A stretch of 64,000 bases of DNA from Saccoglossus kowalevskii (GCF_000003605.2 NW_003119430.1:152104-216103), one strand, 5' to 3'. Positions 14,917-27,639 are shown, counted from the stretch's first letter. A program made the numbers and translations. Notes: generated by a model from the letters alone, not told the origin.

Positions 14917-15791
14917 TTAATCGTAATAATCGTCATTCTCGTTATAGAGGAATCTTTTCTTTGGGTCTTCATATCCATTATCTTCGTCGTCGTCAATATA
15001 TTGATCGTCCTGAGCCTCTAGTGCACGTCCCTTGACTCTTCTACGCCTCACACCAAACCTCTAATGAATGAATGAATGAATTTATAAATTTATGGAATAT
15101 AATTTTTAGAATATATTTAATTGAAAATTGAATATAATGTTTGAAGCATTGTAATAATTGTAATTAATCAAAAATAGTTATCAAATAACGTGGTTATTCA
15201 TATTATATTATAGCAAAAACTAATACAGCACACAACACTTTTTACTTGTAACCGTTGTAAAATAAAAATGAACCAGCATACAGCGATTATAGATACATCG
15301 CACCCGGATTTCAGCGTTTTCGTAGTTTATTATAGTATTACACACGATTTGAGCATTGATAACACATTCAGGTTCACTAATGAGACGCTGCAGAGGGCAA
15401 TATTTGTTGGCGTCGTTCAGCAAACGAATATTATTTATTTGCAATTTCTTAAAAGATTTTATCCTACTGTACGTTATTCACGATTGAAACATAAACACCG
15501 GAAACCGTGATATATCGTCTTTTTAAATACAGGTTACATAATTAAAAACACGCTCTGGACGACGTAATCGGGCAACTGAAATGCCGGTTAATATAATACA
15601 ATGTTTGATTGCACGGAGTGTAGCGCTTTAAAGTGAAAATAAATATCCAGCCGCGGATTGTTAAGCACAGGGAAATGTACAAGTGACGGAACACAAAACT
15701 TACAAATACTTACACTAGCCGCTTCAAATGTACATAACTCCGCCAAAAGAATCCCAATAACGAGGAAGAAAATAAGTAGTTTGCTGTTCAT
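14917..15791 (-). CDS. Small secreted basic/acidic peptide precursor, gene A (spliced, 73 aa)
   Basis: Coding exons are 15714-15791 (26 codons from ATG) and 14917-15060 (47 codons plus TAA). The intron 15061-15713 has a GTAAGT donor and a TTAG acceptor in phase 0. The first exon encodes a signal peptide (MNSKLLIFFLVIG and so on, ending FEAAS). The second encodes a 47-residue product that starts RFGVRRRRVKGR, with seven basic residues in twelve. An acidic stretch follows (IDDDED), then a basic triplet KKR before FLYNENDDYYD. There are no cysteines. An acceptor TTTCAG at 15805 just upstream of the ATG shows a 5'UTR intron. The start was chosen because the longer upstream frame begins at a non-ATG codon inside that intron. 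Paralogues C, D and E have identical segment lengths. I do not recognise the family. A host-defence or signalling peptide precursor is possible by layout only. Confidence 0.8.
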
Positions 15792-16802
15792 TGTGGAAAT
15801 TGTTCTGAAATACAAAACAATTAATTAAGGATTATATTTGTAATACTGTGATAACAGGAATAGCAGTAAGGCCACCACAACTTACATGACATGTTATCCA
15901 GGATATACTTATATTCCCGAAAACCCAAGAATTATTTGGACGTTTGTTTTTACCACTAAGGATGTATTCAAAAAGAGATAAATAGTATATAAACCAGTCC
16001 ATGCAAACCGATTTGCCGCATTGTTTTCATGGCTAAATTCTATAGGAAAATTGGCTCGTATGTAGAGAAACGCGCAGTATCGAGGTGTATACCCGCCTTG
16101 TAATTTGGTTAACACCTGTATTAGTAACACATAAAGTGTGAGTATTACATGAAATAGTTATCGTATCCCTGCGAACATGTTAACGGGAATTAACAGCTAT
16201 TTTCAGGGCCGAGGTCTGATGAAAGTTCGACGACTTTTACCCCATCAAAGTTGTCGTACGATAATGAAGTTATACAGAAAATTGACGAGCTTTAAATGTA
16301 TTTTTTCCGCAGGTTGTGTACTATCAAAACATACATGTGTCACGTAACTTATTTTGTATGGAAGAACAATAAGCGAATGACAGGACCAGACAAAGACACC
16401 TGTATTATCTCACCTGATACATATATGTATTATAGTGAACTACATAATGTATTCAACCACCAATCTCTTTACCCAGCATTTGGATTATATTGGAACACAC
16501 ACTTTTATGAAAACACTCCACTTAATATTACATGCAGTCAGTTTTCAACAAAGAAACAGTTCCTTCCTAGTAAATGAGAATTGCTCAGAACAACGAAATC
16601 AGTAAACGCGGTCTGTTTTGAACAACAATGAGCATTGTTCTAGTAAATGCTGACACAGGATGCGGAACTAGAACTGTCGATATCAAAAGTTAGCACCATA
16701 CTTAGAACAATGAAGCAGGAAACAAAGTGTATTATGAGTTGCGTTTAACGCATTAATATATTATACATATAGCCTAATCAAATATCACATATAGCTGCTT
16801 AC

Positions 16803-16861
16803 CTGTGTATACGCCTTGTTCAGAATTAAGATGCCCTGTATTGATCGAAGTGCTATATATA
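16803..16861 (-). promoter_or_regulatory. Candidate promoter and noncoding exon 1 of gene A
   Basis: On the minus strand a TATATATAG box begins at 16861. A CA initiator-like start lies about 29 bases below at 16832. A 30-base putative exon ends at 16803 in CACAG followed by a GTAAGC donor. This would splice to the acceptor before 15804, an intron of about 1 kb. The arrangement parallels the TATA, start, short exon and donor order of genes C, D and E. In unit B the same place survives but its donor reads TTAAGC. Confidence 0.5.
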
Positions 16862-16995
16862 CATTTCTTTTCAGTACTGATAAAGTGATTGATCTCCTTA
16901 TCAATAATCTTGACTCATCGGCAATTGATTTTGAAAACATTGACTGATTGTTACTTTAGATAGAAACATTGTGATTCATGTGAAAGAGATTCAAG

Positions 16996-17137
16996 TTTTA
17001 ATTAAAATGCAAAATAGTGAAATACCTTGGAAGAAGACTTTGTTAATTGGTAATGATGCACAATATTCATGTGACAAACTTGAACATGATGCATTAGATG
17101 TAATCTATTTCACTCATCTGTACACGTGTGGAATACC
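16996..17137. other. Block unusually conserved between units A and B
   Basis: This stretch matches 23055-23196 with only a few substitutions, while flanking duplicated sequence is much more diverged. In unit A it lies in an open frame containing MQNSEIPWKKTLLIGNDAQY. In unit B a single-base insertion breaks that frame soon after LIGN. It could be a lost coding exon, an enhancer of the peptide gene, or chance. I do not recognise the peptide. Confidence 0.4.
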
Positions 17138-17680
17138 GAATCATACACACTACCTATTATCAATCAACTCGGTTTCCTTGGAAATAGTTTTTGAAAATAT
17201 GAACAGAATAATTATATTTTTCGTAGTCTTTCGAACTAAGACAACAAGTAAGTTTAGTCCACATTATGTTTTCAAAGGTGGAATAGAATGAAATACATAC
17301 ATCGGCATACATTGAGTTCGAACCTCATTTGTTTGCACTTAAAATTATTTTCTGCTTAGAAACATCAAAACTAATGATATGATAAATTAATAATGATGCT
17401 AATAAATTATTGTGGGCAAGAAAGTAGCAGGCATTTCACAAGCACTGTTAAAGTGACTAAGCATGCTACTATGATATCGTATACATTTTCTGGAAGCTTA
17501 TATATGAGCAAAGATAGATTAACTTACGGTTATTTCGATATTGTGTTTTTGTGACTACTCTAACTATTGATTGTAAGTGGAATGTGACAGATATAGAAAA
17601 ACCGAGACGCGGTCGTTCATCAACAACGTTACGAACAGTCATGTGCAATCGCCAGGTAATTAGCGTTACTGAAAATGATA

Positions 17681-18864
17681 AGCCACCATATTTTCAATTG
17701 CGATCAGATCACATTTCAGATTAATACTTGAGATTTGGGTGGTAGTGCTCCGCTGTCTGTTGAAAACTTGACAACAAAATATCGACGTTGGAAGCACTTT
17801 TAACTGGAAATGTCATTTTCGCCAAGGAATTACCTAATTTCGAAGTAACAGTTAATGTCTATAAGGCAGGGAGTTTTATAGCTCGTGTATGAACGATGTA
17901 ACTTAATACCCCCGAAATAAATTGTGTGTTCATCGATATTGATACTTTTTGATACACCAGAATGCCACAGTGTGCCCTATTAAGTTTATTTTATTGTAAG
18001 CTTCGCGTTAAAAAGAACCCATTCTGGGTGATCAATTTTGGATAAACTGACCCGTGCCCATTCCTACAATATACTGGAATGTATTGTCGCTATTTTTGCT
18101 GAAGGAATGATTCAGTAAAAATAAAATACTGTGAATATACCCTTTATTTCTATAATTGACATTCAACTCATCAAAATCACTGACATGTAAATTCTGTACA
18201 AAACACACAATACACCTTTTCAGCGAAAATTATTTCCAGCTGAATTAAAGTATTTACAGTATCTGCTTATTGAGCACAACAAACTCAAATATCTGCTAAC
18301 ACATATATGTAATGAATATTCATCTATTCATTGAATTATGAAATATCAGCCACTATAAAGTATATTGCCGATAATCTATTGCTGCTCATTTTTTTATCGA
18401 CGCGCGCTTTTTATTTTCATTCTTGAACTTGTATCATGTTCACTCACTATGTAGATTGTAGTTGAATGTCGCACTTGTATATATAGATCTGATGTACTTC
18501 TCAAATGGACTCACCGTTTAGAATTTTCTGACATATACACCATGTTCAGATTTAACATGATTCATAATTATGTCACTTATTTTTCAGACTTCATTTGAAG
18601 CAAATGAATAAAAAGGCTTATGTTGCCTACGTTAGGATTAATATATAGTTTACCATGGCGACTAAGATTGTCTTTTAACAAGTCATGTTGATGTGCATCA
18701 TGAAATTCATTTTGGCGGTCAAAATAAAGCGAGGATAATTGGGAAAAGTTAGTTACTCGTAATTAAGAGATTTCCTCTCATTGATGGTCTTCGCAACAAT
18801 ATTTGTTACATATATGCTGCAAGATAAATCCGCAGCCCTTTTGACGATAAATATCTGTATTCAG
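17681..18864. other. Spacer between duplication units A and B
   Basis: AT-rich unique sequence. No frame, RNA gene or repeat could be supported here. Confidence 0.5.
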
Positions 18865-20331
18865 TCCTGATATTCATGGCACGTAATTTTATGCATGGCA
18901 GCCTGAAACAAGGGCACTCGACGCTATTGTTGTTTTCACGTAATCTGTCACACGAGATACACAAGAAGTGCTCTTGAAATACACTTGTATGTATCATAGA
19001 GTAGATTCCCCTGGCTAATAAAGATGACACTATTACGTATTGTTTAATTCAACTCTGGCTTCGAGGCATTTGGCGTATTAGTTATTAATAAAAAATTCTT
19101 TATCATTTACAGACAAAAGTATTGTTGTTAATGCAATCTGAAAAAAAAATATTCTTAAAAGTTTCATCATTGCTCTGATAATTCAATGTAAATTTCATAT
19201 ATTTCGCAAATCAATATACAGAAAAAAAGATAATAAGTTTACACACATAAACGGAATCACAAGCGCTACCTACACACACTCTTCCTGTGCATACAAAACT
19301 GCAAAGTATCTACCAGGCAGACAATGCAAAAAACGCCCTCAATCCAAATTATCGCAATCCAGAAACGAAAACGACAAACCCAAGAAAACAAAACAGCAGA
19401 CAATAGATATAACGAGTTACAAAAAACATTTCAAAACCTGAACCAAGGGTGCATAATGTTCAATATTTTATTCCACTATTTGAAACAACGATTTCTGGAT
19501 ATGCATATTCAAAAGTGTCTAGATTAGTTTAATCAAAACTCTTAATATAGTAAATATATAAATTTATATTGGGACATGATAAGTACATTACAGTAGTTTA
19601 AAATGTGGCATGAAAGCATGCTTATGTCATTTTTAGAATACCAGCCTACAATTAGAGAATGTAAACTTATAATAACTAAATATTGATAGAACTGATACAA
19701 TTTGTATATTTTGTACCGGTAAACAAGTTGAAGATGAATTTAATTTTTGTCTGGTATTGTTATTTTATAGAGAGCTGCCATGTCAATATATCGCCAGGTT
19801 CTTTACTATACAACCAACAAAATATACATTTACATTGCGTGTCACTTCAAACTGTCAAACAGTAATAAATACAGTCAGTTTGTTATCCATTCAGTCAGTC
19901 ATACAGTAATACAGTCAGTCAGTTGTTAGCCGACATAATAGGCGCAGAAAAGATTACCTCCACCCACGCCATATATGGTATTCGTCGTCCGCGAACCGCG
20001 AACAATATAGTCTAACAACTCACCTGCGCCCTCACACGCAACTGTATTTCGTAACAAATTTATCACCCGCACATAGAGGGCGATACAGGAAAATGAAAAT
20101 ATCCAAAATCATTTCCAGCAATGAAATCACAGTGTGCCCGTCATTGTACATGTATTATGTAGAGGGCGATTCTTTGCTTGGTGTGAAGATTTCAGCTCAC
20201 TAAATCTAAGAATAACAATTTGGTTGGGTTTTTGCTCACAATGTAGTATGCTTCACTATTTCTCAAACGCCCAAGCAGTATTGATATGTGTACATTAATT
20301 TACATTTGTGTGACTGGTAACAGACATATAA

Positions 20332-20349
20332 ATATAATATATATATACA

Positions 20350-20421
<72 letters not shown>

Positions 20422-20838
20422 NNNNNNNNNNNNNNNNNNNNNNNNNNNNNNNNNNNNNNNNNNNNNNNNNNNNNNNNNNNNNNNNNNNNNNNNNNNNNNN
20501 NNNNNNNNNNNNNNNNNNNNNNNNNNNNNNNNNNNNNNNNNNNNNNNNNNNNNNNNNNNNNNNNNNNNNNNNNNNNNNNNNNNNNNNNNNNNNNNNNNNN
20601 NNNNNNNNNNNNNNNNNNNNNNNNNNNNNNNNNNNNNNNNNNNNNNNNNNNNNNNNNNNNNNNNNNNNNNNNNNNNNNNNNNNNNNNNNNNNNNNNNNNN
20701 NNNNNNNNNNNNNNNNNNNNNNNNNNNNNNNNNNNNNNNNNNNNNNNNNNNNNNNNNNNNNNNNNNNNNNNNNNNNNNNNNNNNNNNNNNNNNNNNNNNN
20801 NNNNNNNNNNNNNNNNNNNNNNNNNNNNNNNNNNNNNN

Positions 20839-20932
<94 letters not shown>

Positions 20933-20939
20933 TATATAT
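20332..20939. repeat. (TA)n microsatellite enclosing an assembly gap
   Basis: Alternating TA runs lie on both sides of N positions 20422-20838. The gap is almost certainly unresolved TA repeat. The apparent long frames through it are poly-Ile/Tyr artefacts. Confidence 0.9.
20422..20838. other. Assembly gap (417 N)
   Basis: A run of N inside the TA repeat. Confidence 1.
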
Positions 20940-21815
20940 AATATAGTGTTCATTATTCAGCACTGGGACAAACTACTAGGATACGACATTGTACTCAATA
21001 AAAATACAAACTAGTGCCATCAAATTTATTTGTGGGACGAAACTCAAAAGAAAAATAGTTTTTGGTTATACTAATTCCGATGCACATAAGCTTCCTAGAA
21101 TTATTCAAAAAGCAGAAGAGATAATTAGAACGTTATTGTTCACCTCACAGATGAACGTCAACAAATAACACATTATAAAGTTAGCGGCATGGAAACATTT
21201 AACATTTACTTAATTTAATTTTTACTATATATTTTCGTAAATAATTTCAGTCATTTGTTTGCTTAAAGAGTTAAATTCAGATGTTAAAATCATAAATGGC
21301 GTTCATCATAACATCGAAACTTATTTTATGGGACAAATTTTAGTCGAGGACTAACTTTACAACTACAAATGCATGATTTATTTTTTGTGATGACTAAACT
21401 CACTTACTAAACTCCTACCAACAGTTAGATTCCGCGCGAACTTTGTTTTGTTTTCTGAAATGCACTTGAAGCGAGCACAGTTTGCATCAAATACGCGAAA
21501 TATGCTTGTATTACTGTTTTGCTCTATGATATGGTCGAACCCCGATATCGTTAAATTAGGTATCTGATCATTTCATATTTTCAAAGTATGTTTCATACAA
21601 GATAAATTAGAAGTTATTATTGACGAATATTATCTTGCACACACAAGATGATATAGCGTGCATAGGGCTGCTCTATGCATATATTACTATACGACACGCA
21701 TCATAACATCAACACAATTACAGCGACACATAACCCATTGATTATGGTATATTTTATTCAAACATTGCATATACTTTTGATATACTTAATACTCAATTAT
21801 TTGCTTAAGCTTGAT

Positions 21816-22892
21816 TTAATCGTAATAATCGTCATTCTCTTAATCTCCGTCGTCGTCAATATATTGATCGTCATGATCCTCTAGTGCACTTCCTTGTGAT
21901 TGCCTATTATACGCCTCAAACCATACCTCGAATTAATGAATGCATGAATGAATGAACGTTGTATTCAATATAATTCCAATGAGATGTGTATACCGCATAT
22001 AAAAGGAATAACTGACCGCAGTAGTGAATATATACCACTGAATTTTGACCTCTTTTGTTTTAAATATAGTTATTAGGCACAAAAATGACATCAAGGCACT
22101 CAAAATATGTGATACAGCACCCGAAACATGTTATTTGCAATCGCTCTGAAACTAGCATACAGATATATCGAATGGTAGCTGCGACACTGCGACACTGCGA
22201 CAATCATTTATTAGCGTCGTTTGCGTAATTTGGAAAATAATATTTGTTTGTGATTGTAGTTGACAGAAGAATTAAATCCTACTGTGTGTTACTCGCGATT
22301 GGGACTTAAACACTGGAAACCGTAGTATAACGTCCTCTTTACCACAACAGTATTTCCGAAATCCCACTCTTTTTTTAATTTGCTGCATTACATCACATAT
22401 CAACTGTTAGATCATTTAATACAATCACCATGCAATCACACAGTTAGTCGATTTAGAAATCGTTGTTTCGAATCGAGGATGTTGCTGCTAAAACAAATGT
22501 TCTATATTTAAATAGTAAGGGGAGAAATCACATGAAAACAAACTCGTTTATAGAACACTCCGCTTAATAGTAAATGCGGACAGTTTTCAACACAAAAATG
22601 TATTTTCTCGTCAATGGGCATTGTTAAGAACAAAAAAAGAGTACCTTCGATAAGTACAATGCTTATCTGAAATAAGCATCATATTTAGAAACAATATTAA
22701 TTAACACGATACAAAAAGTAGTAAAAATTGCGTTACCATACATAAATTAGGTTAATATATCGTAAATATTATATTCTGAACTAATATTCTGCTCTGATAT
22801 AATAAAATAAATATAATAAAACTGTTCAAGGAATATACTACATCGTATATCGATGCTTAACTGTGTATAGACCCTGTTTTTCAAAATCAAGA
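21816..22892 (-). pseudogene. Decayed copy of the peptide gene, copy B
   Basis: The last exon survives at 21816-21928 with clear similarity to gene A. It begins RYGLRR on the minus strand and ends in the shared code for NDDYYD. A net five-base insertion shifts the frame into a stop after about fifteen codons. A roughly 36-base segment covering the NGYEDPKKRFLYN region is deleted. No signal-peptide exon exists between 22340 and 22540, where unit A has about 760 extra bases. The first-exon remnant (22861-22892) has its donor GT changed to TT. Four independent lesions make this a pseudogene. Confidence 0.75.
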
Positions 22893-23870
22893 TGTACTGT
22901 ATTGATTGAGGTTCTATATATGCATGTCTTTACTGTACTGAAATGGAAAGGTGGTTAATCTTCTTATCAGTCATCTTGACTCATCAGCAGTTGTTTTTTG
23001 AAGAAATTACCCAATTCGGATAAAATCATTGAGATCCAAGTTAAAAGGTTGCGGTTTTAATTAAAATGCAAAATAGTGAAATGCCTTGGAAGAAGACTTC
23101 ATTAATTGGTAATTGATGCACAATATTCATGTGACAAACTTGAACATGATGCATTAGATGTAATTTATTTCACTCTTCTGTGCACATGTGACATACCTAG
23201 CCACACACTACTTATTATCAATCAACTCGGTGTCCTTTGGAATTGTTGTTATGGATTATTTTTTAAGTTCGTTTGAACTATAATAATACAGTTTTAGTCC
23301 ACAGACAGTTACACGCAGTCTAATATGAAAAGATATATATGAATGATTTCATATACATATTGTTGAGTGTAAGACAGAACATTGGTACATTATGACCAAT
23401 ATTGAAAGATGGAAAAATCATATGACCCTGCAAAATCAGATTTGTTACATGAGTGTTGTAATATAACACTGCTTCACAGCTTTGAGGTGGCAACAGCGAG
23501 TAAAAATCATCCGTGATTCACACATTTTTTAAACGTTACTAAGCATGCTGCTATGCTAACGTATATATTACTTGAAAGCTAATATACGCTAATATAGACT
23601 ACCTTACGGTTATTTTGTGCATTTGTGACTAATCCGATCGTTCGAACAGTGACCAGGTCACGTTAGTGACTTGCCTATGCACTCCTAGCCGCATAATTAC
23701 GAAATTAATGAACATAATAAAATATTTTGGCAACTACACCAATTAGATTCATAATAATTTTCAGTCTATATCTTTTGTTTAGGGATACATGCTGCTATAG
23801 ATATTTCTTTACAGGTTATACAGGTTATTCTTCAGTTATACGCTATTCAATCGATATTTGTTTTTTTTAG

Positions 23871-24284
23871 TTCAGGATATATTTTGAATAAATGAACACA
23901 ATGTTCATTTAAAATCATTTGACAATTGTAGAATTTGTTTACAATTGTTACTAATGTAATATTATATACACGGTATTAAAATTATATATCAGTAGTTTAG
24001 TCAAATGGCAATTTAGTCTGTCCAGTATATTCAGATATTATTCAGCAAGCGGATGCGCTCTGCTATAGTTATATTGGCGTGATTCAGAGTGAAAACAAAT
24101 GTACACAACGTATAGACTGACAATTTATTGAGGGCAGCATACCAACACATTTGGCATTCCTATTATATCCAATTATATATTGTATATTTCCTTTTAGAAT
24201 TGTGGTTCTAAACCAGATGGTGAATCACTTGATCAAGACAGACTAGATTACGATAATGCTGAAGGCAAATCAGTTCACGATTAA
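23871..24284 (+). pseudogene. Divergent relative of the peptide gene, copy F (last exon open, start broken or missing)
   Basis: After a CTTTTAG acceptor, 24198-24284 encodes NCGSKPDGESLDQDRLDYDN followed by AEGKSVHD and TAA. The DQ-R--YDNAE core matches DQERREYDNAE of gene C, and G3 and K5 align with YSGPK. The RRSKGR basic block is missing, the tail is shorter and a cysteine is present. AATAAA follows the stop at 24327. Upstream, a TTTTTTTTAG acceptor at 23861-23870 and ATGAACACA at 23892 recall the start of exon 2, but a stop follows after six codons. Either F is a pseudogene or its signal exon lies elsewhere and is not recognised. Confidence 0.5.
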
Positions 24285-25987
24285 GACGAAATGTATTGAT
24301 ATTGCCCATATTACAAACACAACATTAATAAATATTTAATTATATGCTTGTGCACAAATATTTGCAAATATTGAGAATACATTACTATACAGTTCTATTT
24401 CAGGAACCCAAAATTCGTATGATTTCTGGAAAAACAGTAGTCATTTGATCTGCAAAACCCATTATTTGTTAATCTGCTCGTTATGTTTATAATTATATCT
24501 CTGATAAACATATCATATACACAAATGTTTAACATGTTTTTCTTCATTTTTCTTTCTACAATCCATAACACATCACCCTTGTACATTAATATTGAAATTT
24601 TCAACAAACACAAATGCTCATATAAACTTTCATATCCAGAACCAACAAGCACATACCCATATATATTTAAAATACAAGTAGTGTTACCTCTCTTATAGCG
24701 TATGATAATATAACATTCAATAAATTTATAACACGATTAATGTTTTCACATTCTCGGTGGCGAAGGCCAGATACCTAACTGTTTCATAGACAATATACTA
24801 ATAGTGATTTTTGTGATAAATAGCAAACACAATTATTCAATGCCAAAATAATTTCTCAAGATTAGGCTACTCTAATCACATGTACAGGTTTGATTACAGA
24901 TATACACAGATACTTCCAATTCGGCAACTAGCATCCTCCTTTCATCAGCATAGGCTGTGTGACTGCCTAATAAAATTAAATCATTCATGAACGAGTGGTT
25001 TCTCATCTCTCATTTTAAAGAAATACAAAGCTTGGTAAGTGAGATGTAGGTTGTTATTTTTAAAACTTCTTGTTGTCAAGATGAAATTACTATAAGAAGT
25101 CAGCCCTATCAGAAAAACTCGCCGGGTGGCGCGGATATTTCCAGCGGTTCACTGACAGTGTTTTGTGTTTCACACACGAAGTGAAATTGAACGGAATCAA
25201 CGCAAGCAGTGAATTGTATTGACAGCGAGTGTGCCTGTGTGTGACATTTTAAGAGTTATCGGACGATGTGTAGTGAACAAATTGTTCATACATTAATTAT
25301 ACTTGTTTGAATACTCAATTATTACCATTAACTTGTACACATATTCAAAAAAATTAAAATCTGAACAAATCTTAGGCCCAAACAAGGTATACGATGTCAA
25401 AGAATTCGAAAATGTAATACTTTATGCCAAGACGACAGACAATCAGTGTCGACATGGAGCTTAACAAATCTGTTATCTTTCATCTGCACAACATGTTTAT
25501 ATTTGACAGGGTTTTTTTCAAATATAAATCTGAGACATAATTGCTAATTGTATACTCCGACTTAAAATATGTAATAATATTATGTGAATGTAAATTATTT
25601 GACTGAATCTTGAGAAGAGATTCTATCTGGAGGGAGAACAACTACAAAACCTTTAAACCGAAACGTAAATCCAGAGCGTTTTCCTCATAATATCTTTATA
25701 TATTTAGAACTGTTTACTGCCTTTTTATATAATTAATATGATTCATCACGAGTTTTAATGCGTATAACTGTTAATATGCATTGGCTGGTACTCGAAGTAT
25801 CGTTAATATGATGTCCAATTGACCCATTTAATTTAATTTATTGCATTGCATTGTCATTTATATTTCGACCGAATAAATCATTTTCCAATACATTTCATTA
25901 TGCACGGATTACATTCCTGTTATATTCATCTGGATATTTGCGTTATTTAAGAAAACGATTAATTGAAATTGTGTCACTTTATTTTCT

Positions 25988-26060
25988 TATATAAACCGTG
26001 TATTAAACGAAACAGTCATCACTTCGGGAATTGCTACGCCAAAAACTCATATCTTTAATT
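25988..26060 (+). promoter_or_regulatory. TATA promoter and noncoding exon 1 of gene C
   Basis: TATATAAA at 25988 is followed 30 bases later by a TCATCAC initiator (predicted start A at 26018). A 43-base exon ends at 26060 before GTAAGTATT. The same spacing and exon length recur exactly in copies D and E. The 3' partner is the TTTTTTTCAG acceptor ending at 26252. Confidence 0.7.
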
Positions 26061-26287
26061 GTAAGTATTACAAATACGTTTATTATCTGCATATGTCCCT
26101 ATATATAGTATATAGTTCACATAATAATTCGACAACGTCTGTGTTCAAGTTCACAGTTAATATACAAATATATTAATTTTATTATTACTCTATGAAGTTC
26201 TAGTTATTTTTTTTTTCCATTTGCTATAATTGTCAAATGATGTTTTTTTCAGTACCATTATTTTGAGCTTTACAAGTACGAAACAAC

Positions 26288-26878
26288 ATGAACGGCAGAA
26301 TCTTATTTCTTATTTGTGTGATTGGAATACTAATTTCAGAAACATTCACTATCGAAGCAACATCAGTAAGTACATGTTATGTGTCTCATTAAATGTGCAA
26401 ACGGATGGTTTTTGCCTTGAATAAGAAATATATGTCTAATTTGAGCATCGATAATAATACACCATTAATGTTTAATGCCAGGTGGACGCAAATATTTGTA
26501 TGTATCCAACTCCCAACAATTGTATGTATGTAATGTAAGTTCAAGTTAACATGCTGCATGTATTCAACAATTTTTAAATCGATAACAATTCCATAACTTA
26601 ATTTTAGTTTGACATTATCTATATTGTGAACTAAATAAATAAGTGGATGACTGACTGACTGACATTACATTCACTATTAAATCACGTGATACAACATATT
26701 AAAATCTTAATGCTATGTTCATTTTATTCTATAGTACAGTGGACCCAAACATAGACGTAGCAAAGGACGCTCGTTTGATCTGAATCAGCTTGGCGATTCA
26801 AACGATCAAGAAAGACGAGAATATGATAATGCTGAGCGAAGATTTGCTCAAGATGAAGACAACCATCAATTCGATTAG
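26288..26878 (+). CDS. Small secreted basic/acidic peptide precursor, gene C (spliced, 73 aa)
   Basis: Coding exons are 26288-26365 and 26735-26878. The 369-base intron has a GTAAGT donor and a CTATAG acceptor in phase 0. Exon one gives a 26-residue signal peptide (MNGRILFLICVIGILIS, ending EATS) with small residues at -3 and -1. The 47-residue remainder starts YSGPKHRRSKGR and continues through an acidic, glutamine- and asparagine-rich part. It contains YDNAERRF and ends NHQFD. RR pairs at mature positions 27-28 and 35-36 could be processing sites. The ATG is the first after the 5'UTR acceptor. No canonical AATAAA is evident near the stop. The mature product is identical to that of gene E. 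Function is unknown. An antimicrobial-type or hormone-type precursor is conceivable. Confidence 0.85.
26648..26663 (+). repeat. (TGAC)n microsatellite in the gene C intron
   Basis: About four TGAC units lie in the coding intron of gene C. The equivalent in gene D (about 30335-30365) is longer and in gene E it is almost gone, so it is a length-variable intronic repeat. Confidence 0.8.
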
Positions 26879-27639
26879 TTGCGAACGCCCTATTATTTGT
26901 CATAGTACCACGGACGTTTGTGGTATTAATGATATGTTTATACATAATGTGACATTGAGAAATTAACTTATGGTGACTAAGTTTTTATTTGTGAATATAT
27001 AATTGCAAATAATCAGAATATATTGTTTATATACCATTCGTTTGTTTTATTTCTGTGCAATATGAGCTCCTCCTCCGTATTTCCCCCTTCATATGTTATG
27101 CGTATGCAAAGCATGGCCAGTGTCGTGTTATATAAAAATAGGCAACGAGGGCGTGGAATATATCGCGTTGCCAGTTTTACTATCGTAATTCAGTACGATG
27201 AGACTGAACCAGCATTTGACGTCAGTGTTTACTAGTGGGAATCTTGAGAGTCTGTCTCAAGTTTTGTGCGACACGTTATTGTGGCATCAATAACATTGTT
27301 CTTCCACCGGGGATAGTTGCTAAGAAACAAAAGTATAAATAAGAGTCAAAGTCCAGATTTGCACCCGCTTTGTCCAATATTCAGGAAATCTAGTGAGACC
27401 ACATGTTCCTATTGACTGGTGTCAAGCTGACATCACTCTTTTGTCCAAAAAGTGTTCTAAAGACAGGGCTAGCAACTATTTGTGATTATGCAATCGATTA
27501 CGTACAGCAGGCTATTTGGATCCCTACAATCTCCTTTGTGATTCACGACATGGGCTTCGTCCTGGGAAGTCTTGTCTCACAAATCTACTTCAGAATGTGA
27601 CCAAATTCATTAATTCTGGTTTTGCTGTGGATGGCCACT

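Larger units (their letters stand above)
11677..17680. repeat. Segmental duplication unit A (direct copy of unit B)
   Basis: This block is repeated in the same orientation at 18865-23680. Matching landmarks in order include the GATATTCATGGCACGTAAT start, a GCGCCCTC segment (12526 and 20029), GTTGGTTGGGTT-like sequence near 12719 and 20220, the peptide-gene last exon (14917 and 21816), and a well-conserved block at 16996 and 23055. Divergence with many indels indicates an old event. Unit A carries the intact peptide gene A. Confidence 0.8.
18865..23680. repeat. Segmental duplication unit B (direct copy of unit A)
   Basis: Collinear with 11677-17680 but about 1.2 kb shorter. It carries a TA microsatellite with an assembly gap where unit A has ordinary AT-rich sequence. 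It has also lost roughly 760 bases, including the signal-peptide exon of the peptide gene. Confidence 0.8.

Noticed and set aside
15588-15815. Unspliced 75-codon frame covering the gene A signal exon
   Set aside because: The first codon is TTG and lies upstream of the TTTCAG acceptor. Codons past 15714 read into the intron.
15886-15993. Alternative first exon for gene A with a GTAAGT donor at 15880-15885 and a TATA-like run near 15990
   Set aside because: Start spacing and exon length fit less well than the candidate at 16803-16861, which is also preserved in unit B. It is not fully excluded without transcripts.
20286-21014. Frames of 217-242 codons on both strands
   Set aside because: They run through N bases and a TA microsatellite, giving only Ile/Tyr repeats and X.
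26230-26424. Repeated 64-codon frame starting MSNDVFF, also at 29920 and inverted at 35710
   Set aside because: It overlaps the signal-peptide exon in another reading frame, crosses its acceptor and donor sites and starts at a non-ATG codon. The spliced frame described for genes C, D and E explains the conservation.
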